A stretch of 64,000 nt of DNA. It comes from Pelecanus crispus. Lineage: Eukaryota > Chordata > Aves > Pelecaniformes > Pelecanidae. Shown here one piece after another: positions 1 to 12,466 of this stretch. Numbering within the stretch: position 1 is the first letter of the stretch; each line of letters begins with the position of its first letter. Below the pieces are notes generated by a model. That model saw only the letters and a program-made list of their open reading frames with translations. It ran no database searches and was not told the origin of the DNA. Made by a program: the position numbers and the translations under genes. The stretch spans positions 123,114,309-123,178,308 of the forward strand of contig NC_134643.1 of NCBI RefSeq assembly GCF_030463565.1, given 5' to 3'.

Positions 1-3000
1 CTGTTTGCTCAAAGGCAGGCTGGAGGCTGCTCCATGAGCCTGGATCCCACTGCCAGTAGAGTGCACCCAACCCAGCTGGAGCTGCCAGCTCTAGCATGAC
101 CCTTTCTGCCCCTGAGTTGGGCTCATTTCCAACAGCTGAGCTTCAGTGAAGCCCACGCTGCAAGATGTTGTTGGGTCCCAGTCGACCACTGGGGTTTAAA
201 AAGAAAAGAGGCAATTTTCTGTCATGTAATGCACTTAGAGGATGTGATACTCTGCTTTGGAGCTCAATGGGAATTTTGTCCTCAAGCATCAGGTGGGCAA
301 ACTGATTTGCTTTGGCTAGTTGTACTTTTCTTCCCTGCTGAGGTTAAAATGTGTTATTTATCATGTAGACAGAGGTGGATGTGAAATGACAGATGCTCGT
401 CTCCTATTACAGTTTGCTCAGCTCTCACAAATCAAAGGACCTATATTCTAATTTACACCAAGCAAACATCTCCAACAATCTCTCTCATATTGCTGCCAAA
501 AGTATCAGTAACCAAGCATCAGAAAGCGAGGCAGTCTAGAGGAATACATACCTTCAGAAAATACATAGCTCTAGCAACTTCTAATGAACTGATGACACAA
601 AAAAAAAAGCTTGTGCTATGCTAGTAGCAAAAGTTAGCTCAGCACATTGCCCACCTCCCCACATTTTCTGCCAACAACGTGCTTCTCCACCACCGTAAAG
701 CAGTGGATCTACTGACCTCCCTGGCTCATTTCCTTAGCTGTTCGTTACAGGGATGAGTAGGTCAGACAACTTTCTGGAGGCCAGAGCATTGCACAAGATA
801 GACCTATTTCCTCCCTCCAGCTCCTGGAAATTTTGCAACAGTACAGCATCCAGGACGCTGCGATCCTGCCAGAGATGGGACAACAGTGCAGCCGAGAAGC
901 AAGTGGGTTTGTACGGGCAGATTTGCAGTTAGACCAGACGCATGCACCTTCTGCAGTCCCCACCTTTCTCCAGCAAATCTGTAGCCTCTCCCAACCAGTC
1001 CTAGGGCCACCCATCCCTTCCTGCCTGAGCAACAGTTCAGGTCCTTATGCCACTTTAAAAAGCAACACTCATGCAGTGGGGTACACTCATTTCTTCCCAA
1101 AAGCACCAGTTTTGTCTGATTACAAGATAGAAATTTAGTGCTCCTATACACACTGTATATGTAACATGCTATTTGGAAGGGGAAAACCCAGCAACTCCCC
1201 CCCAAACAGTATGCAATCAAGTTTATCCTCCCAGATGCAGCTGCCTTGGGCTCGCACCCAGCCCAAAAGAGCAGGCGAACACTGGCACGGCTGTAAAAGC
1301 AAACAAAACCTGACAGGCACAGCCCCGGCTCCCTCTTCTCCTCCATCAGTTCAGCTCTGCAGCTCGGCAGCTCCATGGCTCTTGCAGCCTCCCAGTTCTC
1401 CACCACCACCTGCTCTCATCCCCGGCCCCTCTGCGCCGAGTGTTGGTACAGACCTGGCAGCAAAGCACGGCTGGGTGCAGGGCTCCAGCCCCTCCAGGGG
1501 AAAGAGAATTAGGAAGAGGTGAGCCCTGGAAAGCCCCCGGAGTAATACCCCTGGGGTGTGAGCAGGCAAAGGCTGGCTCCTGGCTCCTGCAGGGACAGCA
1601 GCCTGGCTGTCACTGTCCCCTGTCCCCGGGACCAGTGCAAAAGGTAAGAGGCAAACAGGAAAACACCTAGACTCACCAGGCTGGGGGAGGGCAGGAGCCC
1701 GTGGCGTGGGTGCTGTCAGCCAGCCTCCCACTGCAGGCTGCAGGTGCAGGCTCCAGCCCTGGGCGCACAGGTGGGAGGTGCTGAGGGGGCACTGGGGCAG
1801 CTCCTGTGCTGGGCACCTGTAGGTGCCACAGGTCCTGGCACCATGGGGTGCAGGCAGGGCAGCACGAGGGGAGTGGGAGGAGGATGCTGGGGTGTCAGGG
1901 CATGGCCAGTCCTGCTGCCCCAGCTGGCTTCCCCTGCTCACCCCACATGGGCGGCCCTTGCACCCTGACACCCGCCTCCTCACTGCCCTGCACTCCTACA
2001 CGCACAAACGCGCTGTGCCCCATGCGTCCTTGGGTCCAACAAGGTACCGAAGCTGTGCAGGTAGGCACATATGGAAGCATATTTAGAAACAGCAATAGGG
2101 TCAGCAAAATCCCCTGGGATTAGGAGCTGTAACAATGTAAGGTGAAGTCCATCTTTCAATGACGTTACAGCCTTTGGGGTGTGAGGAGGAAGGGGGGAGT
2201 CATTTCCAGGGCTGCCCCTCGAACCCAACACAAACACCTCACTACAGGTGGCACTGGCTACCTCCTATCCATCACCTAAAAAGAAAAAAAAAAAAAAACA
2301 AAAACCAAACAAACCCTAAAAACCTATAAAATGAATTTAATATCTTTGCAAGGTAGCTGCATCTAAACTCATTCAGAGAATGCTGCTGATGTGGGATAAC
2401 ATGCCCTCAGCATCCCTGGGGCTGTGGCAGATCCGCACCGGTGCATGACGTGGCCCCCGGCAGTTCCCTGCCCGAAGACTCTCGACAACCCTCAGTAAGT
2501 AAGGACTAGGACAGCCCCTCCTTGGCTGACGCTCCTTTGCTTTACTAGGGTCTGTTGCTAGGACGGCTGCCAGAGAGGAGAATTTAGACTGTGATTGAGG
2601 TACTGAAATGAATGGATGAAAACAGTATCTTGATATTTTCTTGCATGCCTGCTTTCAGGAGCTTTATCCTGCATTTTTGGTGCGCTGGGGGATGAAGCCT
2701 ATATTTTCATTGCCTGTGACATTGCTGCATCCAAATGAGGGAGCAGGCTGTTAACATGACAGGATAATTTCCCAGGCTGGCTCTAGGTAGGGAGACACCT
2801 ACAACAGCAGACTTCACTGGAGGAGGGGGTGAGCAGTGCCAGCGCCTGTCCTGAGCCATGCCCAAAGCCCTGGAAAAATCTGGCTTGCTTCTGGTGCAGC
2901 TCTTGTGTGCTGCTGGGGGCTCAGTTTCTCTCCTCTAAGGCAGCAAAATTAGTTTCACTTTGCTTCTGGGAAGTCTTGAGGCAGATCTGATACTTCTTGC

Positions 3001-6000
3001 TTTCACACACCCCCTAGCACCCACATAGCATTCCCCTTTAAGATCTTGTAGTTGCATTTTAATGCCTGCCACGAGGCACAGTGTTTGTAGGGCCAAGGAA
3101 GATGGAGAAGTTGAAGGGATGGCCCAAGTTCAGAGGAGGAGTTGCTGACAGCGTAGGACTGCTCCCCCAGCCCTGGGCAAAGTGTTTCCCTTCCCCAGGA
3201 GACCAGCGGTACCAGCCTGAGGCCAAGCACAGCCACCAAAATACCAGAATAAAGAGAAATTATGTGCCCAGCTGTGTGATCTCCAAATCACAGAAAGGTG
3301 TCCTGAGAGTTTAACTAAACAGTAAAGCATTACCAGGAAAAGGTGCTGCTGTAATGATAGGCGGTGGTTAATGAGGAAAAAAGTGCACTGCTTGATAAAC
3401 AAATTGATTAAATTTTCTGGCAACGAAGAAGGATCAAAAATAGGGTTAGGGGACTGAAGGCTTATGCCTCACTTTGCTTTGGCACAGCTTGAGCATGCTA
3501 AAAGGTGTTGCCTCAAGCCTGGAGAGGGTCCAAAAGGGGATGAGGGAGGAGGAGGAAGAGGAAGAGGACAGAAGGAGAGCGTGCATGGTCATTGACAGCA
3601 GAGAGTGAGCAGTCAGGCCCTGCTTCCTCAATGGGAGAAATTTAGGACAAAATTAGATCATATCACTTCCTGGCCCAGCCTTCCTCTTCCCATGACTGAA
3701 TACCCAGGAAGGTGTTGGGAAAGAGGAGCATCGCTTTGGTATGGACCTGGCAGCCATGCCCCTCCTTTGGGAGAGAGGCAGGCATGGGGAAGGAGCCACT
3801 GGGACGTGAGACAGGCTGGGCAACAGCGCCCGAGGAAGACACTTTGAGACAAGGCTTAGCAGCAGCGGCGGCCCCATTTCTTGTCACCTGCCCCCAAGGC
3901 AGTGCTCTCCGCTGGCATGAAGGACGGTGGGCATGAAGAATGGAGCGCACCCGAGCCATGCTGGGCAGCATCGCCAAACCTACGCTGAAACAGGCAAGCA
4001 GACTTCCCCTTCCCCAGGGAAGGCAGGAGCACGTCACGGGGAGCAGCAGCCGGTGGGTTACAAGTCCCCTGCCACCACCCGGGCAGGCGAAGAGCAGGGT
4101 GTCAACCTACCTTCCCAAGTGCAGCACAGAGGTTACCAACCTGATAAGGGATGTGATGGCCACCTGGCAAGGAACGAACCCCTTCTGCAGGGGGATGAGG
4201 AACGAGCCCCCCTGCAACCCTCTAGAAATACCATTGCACCTCTCGGGTTTGCTTTATTCTTGTTAAGTCACAGAAAATTGATATTCACAGCCATATTCCT
4301 AAAATCAGCATGAGATCTGTGAACAGGATCCCACTGGCTAACATCCTGTGATGGGGAAGAAAAACACGAATACAGTGACTAAGCCCTGCTTTCCCTCACC
4401 CTGTAGCCTCCTCGCACCACTAAGTGCTGCGGTAACCTCCGCCGAAACTGCTCCAGTTGATGCAGCTCCAGAGGGGGCTAAGCCGCAGGGCTGGGCAAAC
4501 AAAAGCAAGGATTATTTTTAAGAGATCTTAGAATCCCCCTGACATCACACCAGCATGGCTCCATTGCAGCCAGGAGGTGGATCATGTCTTCATTAGGCAA
4601 GAGCAGATTCTTTTTTGTTTTAGAAACATCCATGTAACTTCTATTTGACATGGTGGGACCTGAAAGGGCATCTGACAGGGAGATTATTTTTTTATATAGC
4701 AATGGCAATATACACAGGCTAGGCTCAAAGCTACAAAACCGCTCCAGGAAAGAAGTTTCTTTGCCTTCCCGGATCTGCCAGTAGCTGAAGGTTTAATTTT
4801 CTTCAGTGCAATGACAACTTGTAGAGTGATGGGATCCTTCAGAAAGCAAATGCAGTTTTTTTCTGGAAGGTGACAGTTTGCAGATCTCTTGAAACCATAA
4901 TCCTGGTGGACATGTGGAGATCTTTTGTTTTAAATTGGTCTTAGTGTTGTTTTGAGGAAAGAAATACTGAAGTAGGTATGGGGAGTAGAAAATATAGTTT
5001 ACTCTTTCAATAAATTGTCGGTCTTTCTTAGAAAGGTTACTGCTGTGGCTCTTGCACAAAAATAGATGAAGTCTGACATATTTCTGTCCAGGAGATTGTT
5101 ATCTTTGGCGCTTTCCCATACATATCATATTAATCCCTCAAGATCAGGGAAATCACCAGAAAGTTATGCAAATACTTACTTGCAGAGTTTTGTTGGGTTC
5201 CTGAGCAAGAAACGAAAGGGCTGCTCAGGACAGCCCAGGGGGAGGGAGAAATAACTCAGAAGGTGCCTTTGGTCTTCTCTGGTCCCACAGTGACCTGAGC
5301 TGGACTCAGCTCATGGCAGGCACCAAGGCTGCGGCTGCCTACACGCCTCTGCTTCCTTACGGCCAAGCCAAGGGGAGAGGGGAACAAAAGGGGCTTTGAG
5401 CCCTTCTCCAGCCCCATCTCCCATCCCAAGAACAACTTCCCACCAAATAGCTCTATTGCTAAAGGTCTTGGCCGGTCTCTTTGGGACATGACCTCTGATT
5501 CAACCCAAATGCTGTAGAACTGACTTTGGATTTGGGGGTTATCCAAATCATCTTACAAAGATGGGCTTTCAGGAAAACCACAGCACTGGCTTTCTGCAAA
5601 TGAAGCTGAAGTTCAATAGTCAAAAATAAAAGTACTCAGAATCACACGTAACATTTAGCGAAGCTGGCCAAGAGGGTGACACCAATTCACTTGCTGATGT
5701 CCCAGCACTAATGCAAGCACATCCAGTTCCTAAAAGCAAGGATGTGGACCACCTGCTCCTCTACTTTTGCACAACCTCTGCTATTATGCAACTGCAAAGT
5801 AAAGGTTGACTTGGCTGCAGCAGCAGGAGTGATGCCACAGGTCAGAGCTGCAGCTGGCACAAATCAGAGGAGCTGCAGCAAAGTAAGCAGAGCTGTGTGG
5901 ATTGACACCAGCTGAGGAAATTGGCTTGCCATTTGCAGCCTGCCAGTGAAATACAATTTAGACCGTAAAAACCCACAATGTTAAATTAAAAATGTGCTGA

Positions 6001-9000
6001 CACCTGCAGTGTTTGGAAAAGACACTGGACGGAGATGCTTCCAACCCCATAACAAGGTTAAATGCATTTCCCTTACTGAAGAGTAATTCATAGATGCCAG
6101 CAGAGGCACAAAGCCTGGAGTGTTATATTTTTATGATGATGATTCAGATGAGTCACCCCCAATCAGCAAGCACTCATTGCTTTAATGACCAGACAGGGGA
6201 AATTCAGTTTAGCGGTGACCGATGCTGCAGTTTATTCTTCTTAGCATTCACCAGGTGCCATGGGAAGGCTATACCATTAGCTACAAATTCATATCCACTC
6301 TGAACTATGTCTCCTGAAAGCAAGCCACAGTTATCAGCTCCCAGAGTACCTGTGCTATGGCTCCTGCCCCTTTCCAGTAGCAGCATTTTGGGTGATCTGC
6401 GGCATGGTGCCTGTGGGGAAAGGACCGACTCCTTTTCTCACGACCATGCAGTGCAGCTCTGCTGTTCTCACTGCTCAGTCCCCTGGGCACTGCTGCAAAC
6501 ACACATGGAAACCAGCACGGCTACCTAACAATAAGCAGAACCTCATTTAAAAAAAAAAAAAAAAAAAATCACAGTCACGCTCCATGGGTACACAGAGACG
6601 GCCATAAAATTCCCGGACATGTTCCTACTGGCTAGTACTGATGTTTCACAATTGCCCACGTCTTGCCGGGGAATGAATGCTTCCTGGGACAGGAGCACAG
6701 TAATCACATTAAATGGTCTCGGCTCAGTGCTGGGTATGCAGGTGGCCACAGCTCAATAGCCACCAGCAGCACTGGTCCTTGGCACCCAGCAGCAGGGCGC
6801 ATTGCTCACAAAATATTCAGTTCCTTTTTTTAACAAATGGTGGCTAATTTTTTTCCTCAAATGGGTACAGTCTGGTAAGTAAAAAAAAGAGGATTTTTTT
6901 TTCCTTTACACACCAGACTCCCCTACAAACAGCCAGTCCTGTGAAAAGATTTTTTAAAGATGCTGTTTACTTGGGTAACAGTCTCCCAATCCTCCCCTCA
7001 CCCTGGAGTCAGCCCAAGGAGAGGAGGCCAAGTTTTGTCCCAAGCAGTGGAACAGGAGCCCAGGTCATGACAGAGCCATCACATTTTTTCCTTCCTGCTC
7101 CCAGGAGGATAAAGCCCACCTGTGTGCATTGCTGCCCCTGTCTCCCTGGATTAAAAAGCCCCATTAGCAAAGGGGAGGAATAACTATCATGTGTTCCCTC
7201 GAAGAGCAGCGATACACGCAGCTTTTTTGCTCCAAGGTATGCTTGGACTGGTTTTTCCACTTTTGTCCAGCTTTGTTCTGTGCAGGGATAAGTCAGGGGC
7301 CGAGTCTGCTCTGGAGCATCTCCCCCCTCATCCGAAGCTGGCTCGGGTGCGTGTGCTGCCCTGGGCTGCACTAACAGAGGTACCCACACATCTAACAGCA
7401 TCCCTGCTCCGGCACGCATCCTGTGCCCGCACACGTCCTGCGCGTGCCAGTCACGGGGCACCTTACGCTGGCAGGCAGTCGCTGCCCAGGGCCTGGTTCC
7501 CCACTCCATTTAGGGCATGGGTGCTGCCTAAAAGGTCTGCAAAGGCATGGCCATTCATTTCTGACACGGAGGCACTTGTTCCTCAGGAGGAGCGCGTCTG
7601 CAGGTGCTGAGGTGAGGAAAGACACAGTGCAGAGGGGGAGGCAGACATTTCCCAGCAGTGCCTTGCAAAGAGCAGCTCCATAGCTGATTCGGAGATCAGT
7701 CCAGCCTGCCCCATGCTCTGCCTTTGCTTGTACTGTCAGCTCCTCACCTGTCAGGAGCGTTATGGCAACAAGCGAGGAACAGCCAAGGGGACATAGTGTT
7801 GCCTGCATCTGATCCATCTCCCCTCTGCACGTACCCATTGGAGGAGATGTCCGGGGCTCCTCTCTGCAGAATGCCCATTTTTGGCTCACCCTCTCTCAGC
7901 ATGTCTTTGACCTTGCAAGCACCAATGGTGGGGAACCCCTTCCTACCACCAAGATGATACCACTGACACATCCACTGCATACATGCAGGCAGGGATTTCT
8001 TTGTTTCACTCTTGCACCCATTTGGGAGACAAAAAAAAAAAAATTCCTTTGCAGAAATCGTTCAGTTCTACCTCCTTCAGAATATTTTGCTCCTTAAAAT
8101 ATGGGGTTGGGACTGAGCGCCCCTTAACTCTTCAAAGATTTCCTAGGTGATCTTGGCATGTTGTCCAAACCCATCCAAAATTGCAATTAAAAAAAAAAAA
8201 GGTTGAGTTGCTGCTTAACCACTGAGGCGCCCAGCCTAACCTGCTCGTTCTTGCTGGGTTTGTTCGTGCCATAGCAGGGGCATGCGTGCACACCCAGAAT
8301 GGCCCACAGCAGTTGGGTGCCTTGCTCCTGCTAGCCCCCAGCCACCCCCCACTGGTGTTGCCAACGAGAATCACCTGGCTGGCAGTGCCCCTTGGAGCCA
8401 CGCATGCCTCTGGGCCCCCAACCCATGTATTCCACATGGCCACTAGCCCACCACTCTTGAGGACACCTGGGAGAGCTGGCCACACCACTGCCCTGACCTC
8501 CATCACTCAAAGCCTTAGGGATGCGGGAGGCCCTGGGTCAAGTGTCTCCTTGGTCAAAAGCATTTCAAGCCTTCGCCACCCACCTCTTAAGACACGGCCC
8601 CACAGAGCAGGCTGCTGCTCTTGCCATGCGTGTGGGGTGCTCTCCTCCTGAGGCTGGGTCACATCATCCCCCTGGCCCCACAGGGGAGTGAAGAGGGTCC
8701 CCTACTCTGCAAACTCTGGATGAGGACCCTGTCCTGGGACAGGAGAGGCTTGAATTCTGGCATTTACCTCAATTTTTTCATTGAGCAGAATGACGTAAGC
8801 CTGAGCTGCTGCGGAGCTGCAGAGGCACACCCAGACCAGCCTGCAAGGCGCTGCCCTGGAAAGCAGGTGATACGATTGGCAACTCTTTGAGGATGCAACC
8901 GAATCCTTATCTTTCATTCCCTGTATAATTGCTGTAATCCGTCAATGCCACCACCAGCAAGTTAAATGTAAGCAGCCAAAAATACGTTTTACAAGAAGTT

Positions 9001-11888
9001 CAATCCTACCTGGCTTGTGTTAGGTGTATCCTGCAAATTCCTATTGGGCTGTACGCATACCTCCAGGATTTAGGCAGAGGGAGAACGGATGAGACTCTGG
9101 ATCCCGAGCTCATACATATTCTCCCCGGGAATGTGTCTCCTGGCCCACTCCGGCATGCCCTGCAGCAGATCTTCTCGGGAAGCCGCTGAGCGTGGCTGGG
9201 CATCTCCAGGACTCAGCAGGAGCTGGGCAGCACTCACTTGGATCACTGTTTTGGTTGAGCGCACTAGAAGGCCCTGTTCTCTACCTCTATGGAGGAGGGT
9301 GAGGATGAGCATCGTGGAGGTCTGCACAGCCAGAAGGAGCCATCCGCTCAAGAGTGTCTCTGCAGTTTTTCCCCAGGTTGTCTAAGGGGGATAGGTACTT
9401 GTTTGCTGTCTTGGTTTACAAATAAGTGAGGCTACATGCATCTTTCAAAGGGAAGGATTATCTTGAGCGAAGTACAGCTAAAATACCACTTCAGACATAT
9501 TTTGAGTGAGGATTTAAAGATGCCGTCTGAAGATCTCACTTAAATCAGGTGGAGTTACAAAAGCTATACGCTCATAAAAATAAAACATTATGAGAAAAAA
9601 GCCTATGAAAACAGTGCAGTGGAAAAGCACAGACCCCTCCATACTTTGATGCTGGTGTCATGCTAACACTAATTAGTGAGTGGAAACTACTGTAAACTTT
9701 CTTCTCCTTTGCAGTACACAGAAGTCGAAATCCATGTCAGATTCCATTAAGAAATCAAAATGGCATTTTTCCAAAGGAGCACACACTTCAGAGATGCAGG
9801 TTTCAGGAGGTACCAAGTACCAAATGAGAGTGTATGACTGAGCAAGATTCATTGTCACTTGTTCCACCCAACCACATAAGGACAAGATAGTACCAAAAAT
9901 AAAAAAAAAAAAAAACAAAAACTTGCTCCCTGCTTACGTCTAAGGTTGTATCTGCAACTCACCATGCAACCTCTGCCATTGCTGCAGCAGTAAGCTGGAG
10001 GTTGTCAGATATCGTGCAATATCCATCACAACCTGAGCTTAGCATAAAGGACGCAGCATACCCATGCTACAGGAGAGCGGTCAGTGGTTTGTGTCCCCTC
10101 TCCCTACAGCACAGGAGCACCCCTGGTTGAGCAAGGGGTACACAGATGATGCTCCCCTTCGCCACTCCGTCCTTCTGCAAAGCCCAGCTCCCCTCCCCTT
10201 ACCTTGGGGAGGGGTGGTGGAAACATGGGCCTGACAAACCACAATCCTGACTCAATCAGTAGCAAAACTCAAAGGTTATATTCACAAAGCACATGTGATC
10301 AAACCAGATCTCTCGGTATTGAAGAGCCGACAGCCATTAAATGATAGGATCTCAAAAAAAAAAAAAACCCACCCCAATCCCCCAAAACCTGCATGGGCAG
10401 CAGAGGGTTTGTACTTAGAATGACCCACGAAGAGCCATGGTGTCAGGCAGGAAGGGCTTTTGAAAGCCACCACAGCATCACCGTGTTGTTGGAGGTTTAT
10501 TTATCCTCCCAATGTTTAAAGTATTGAAAACTTGACAGGTTTGCATTGTTCTCCTTTGGCAGTATGTTGCTTAAGCAAAAATAATATTGAACCTTTGCCT
10601 TTTCCTCCACTGAATTCAACCACCCCAGAGAATGTTTTATACCCACATTTTTATCAGCAGATCTCCCAATACACCAAGAAGCAGAGATGTTCTATGCTCA
10701 GAAACCAATTTTGCTGGCAGTATTGCCGGAAGAAAGAAAGATCAAAGATCCCCTAATGGTACAGAAGGAGTGAGCTGTCCAAAAGCTCCCTCTAATCTCC
10801 CAGGAATTTGCACTAAATTGCTAGGTAAGGTTGGGAGATGACAGCCCTCCGTGTGCTAGAAAGCACATTCTCAAAAAGGCACCCATTCAGGAGAAGAGCC
10901 AGATTATGGGGGAAGGGAAACCTCGTATCCTGAGAAGCAAAAGTGAAAAATACCTTTCCATTGATTTAGTCAAAATAACAAAAGGTATGCACTCACTCTC
11001 TTGCCCATGCAACCCACAGCTTTCTGGGCTTGCACATCATGTATGGTCCGACCTTGCTTGCATTATCAGAGAAGTCTTTCACAAGCAGTGCTACTCCTGA
11101 TTTTTTTTGTCTCTTTCTTCTTCTAAAGAAGCTGCATGTTTTACAGTGAAGCACAGATAAGCTTTTCTCCAGAAGCAGCTGCATGTTATCTTCCTGCTGT
11201 GCTGTTTTTCCCCTTAAGCAAACGCCAGATGCGAGCACTATGAGCAAATTGCCACTCTTCAGAAACCTCCGAGATCCTTTGTGTTTCTGGTCCACTGACC
11301 CACGGCAGAGCGAGAGGGCCAGGGCTGCCCCCAGGATGCACTTTCTCCGGACATACAGCTACACCCCTGCAGCCTTTGCCAAAGCACTGGCACGGATTTG
11401 CACTGTCCTGAGCACCTCATCTCTCCTTACCCCAATTTTGCATGGATTTAACCATGGTAGCGTAAATTTTCTCTCAGTTCGGTGTAAGGAAAGTCAGACC
11501 TCACGTATTGCCTTGAGGGCACAGACAGAGCTTTTGCAGTTGCTCCTGAAATGCCTTCCTGAGCAGCAGCAGAGGAACCAGATCAGCCCAACAAGGACAA
11601 GGCAGTGAAGCAGGTCTCTTCATCACCACACCCTGACAGCTCGGCCAGCACAAAACCTGGCTGGCATCATCCCAACAAGGGTCTGCACAGCAGAAACACA
11701 TAGCACCTGCTCTCTGGTGTCTGTCCTGCTCTTCTCTGCCTCGGGTGAGTGCTGGGCACAGCCCGACCCTCTGGCCATCCTGGCACTCTGCAACCCATTG
11801 GCACCTCTCATGCCACAGCTCCGGCTTCCTCGGCCCTGCAATTTGGAAGTGGTCAGCAAGAAAACTGCCTGATGCTCAATACTTCTGC
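1..11888. other. Non-coding DNA left of the LTR
   Basis: Relatively GC-rich (near half by eye) with many short overlapping ORFs in all frames, up to about 210 residues at 1351-1983. These are proline/serine-rich, lack domains, overlap on both strands and have no splice-consistent partners. I recognise no gene. From vertebrate synteny this could be the RCAN1-KCNE1 interval or KCNE1 5' introns, but the KCNE1 coding exon is not here. Oligo-A tracts occur at about 2284-2300, 6549-6568, 8031-8043, 8190-8201, 9900-9915 and 10353-10366. Confidence 0.6.
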
Positions 11889-11893
11889 GGGTC
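11889..11893 (+). repeat. Target-site duplication, left copy (GGGTC)
   Basis: GGGTC directly before the LTR TG; identical to 12462-12466 directly after the LTR end. Confidence 0.75.
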
Positions 11894-12461
11894 TGTCCTG
11901 GTTTCAGCTGGGATAGAGTTCATTTTCTTCCTAGTAGCTGGCATAGTGCTGTGTTTTGGATTTAGTTTGAGAAGAATGTTGATAACACACTGATGTTTTA
12001 GTTGTTGCTAAGTACTGCTTATGCCAGTCAAGGACTTTTCAGCTTCCCATGCTCTGCCAGGTGCACAAGAAGCTGGGAGGGGGCACAGCCAGGATAGTTG
12101 ATCCAAACTGACCAAAGGGCTATTCCATACCATAGGACGTCATGCTCAGTATAGAAACTGGGGGGGGGTGGGGGGGAGTTGGCTGGGGAGCAGCAATCAT
12201 GCTCGGGGACTGGCTGGGCATCTGTCAGCAGGTGGTGAGCAACTGCATTGTGCATCACTTGCTTTGTATATTCTTTTATCATTATTATTTTTACTATTAT
12301 TACTTTCCCTTCCTTTTCTGTCCTATTAAACTGCCTTTATCTCAACCCACAGGTTTGACTTCTTTTTTCCCCGATCCTCTCCCCCATCCCACTTGGTGGG
12401 GGGGGGTGGTGAGCAAGTGGCTGTGTGGTGCTTAGTTGCTGACTGGGGTTAAACCACCACG
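11894..12461 (+). mobile_element. Solo LTR of an avian endogenous retrovirus (probably ERVL-like)
   Basis: Begins TGTCCTGGTTTCAGCTGGGA and ends GGGGTTAAACCACCACG, matching the LTR ends I recall for a widespread avian ERV family; the expected terminal CA is mutated to CG. A 5-bp duplication GGGTC flanks it at 11889-11893 and 12462-12466. Inside, in LTR order, are a CRE-like GACGTCAT (12136-12143), a decayed TATA (CAGTATAGAAACT near 12148), a G-run and an ATTAAA poly(A) signal (12325-12330). About 568 bp, no internal viral genes, so it is a solo LTR left by recombination. Family assignment is from memory; the 5-bp duplication favours ERVL over ERVK. ORFs within it are chance. Confidence 0.85.
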
Positions 12462-12466
12462 GGGTC
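12462..12466 (+). repeat. Target-site duplication, right copy (GGGTC)
   Basis: GGGTC directly after the LTR end; the pair supports a single integration event and fixes the LTR borders. Confidence 0.75.

Noticed and set aside
804..1409. 201-residue minus-strand ORF
   Set aside because: No recognisable family, shared span with several competing ORFs, no splice or promoter support.
1351..1983. 210-residue minus-strand ORF rich in Pro, Ser, Arg
   Set aside because: Overlaps ORFs in other frames and on the other strand, has no domain, and lies in GC-rich DNA where long chance ORFs are common.
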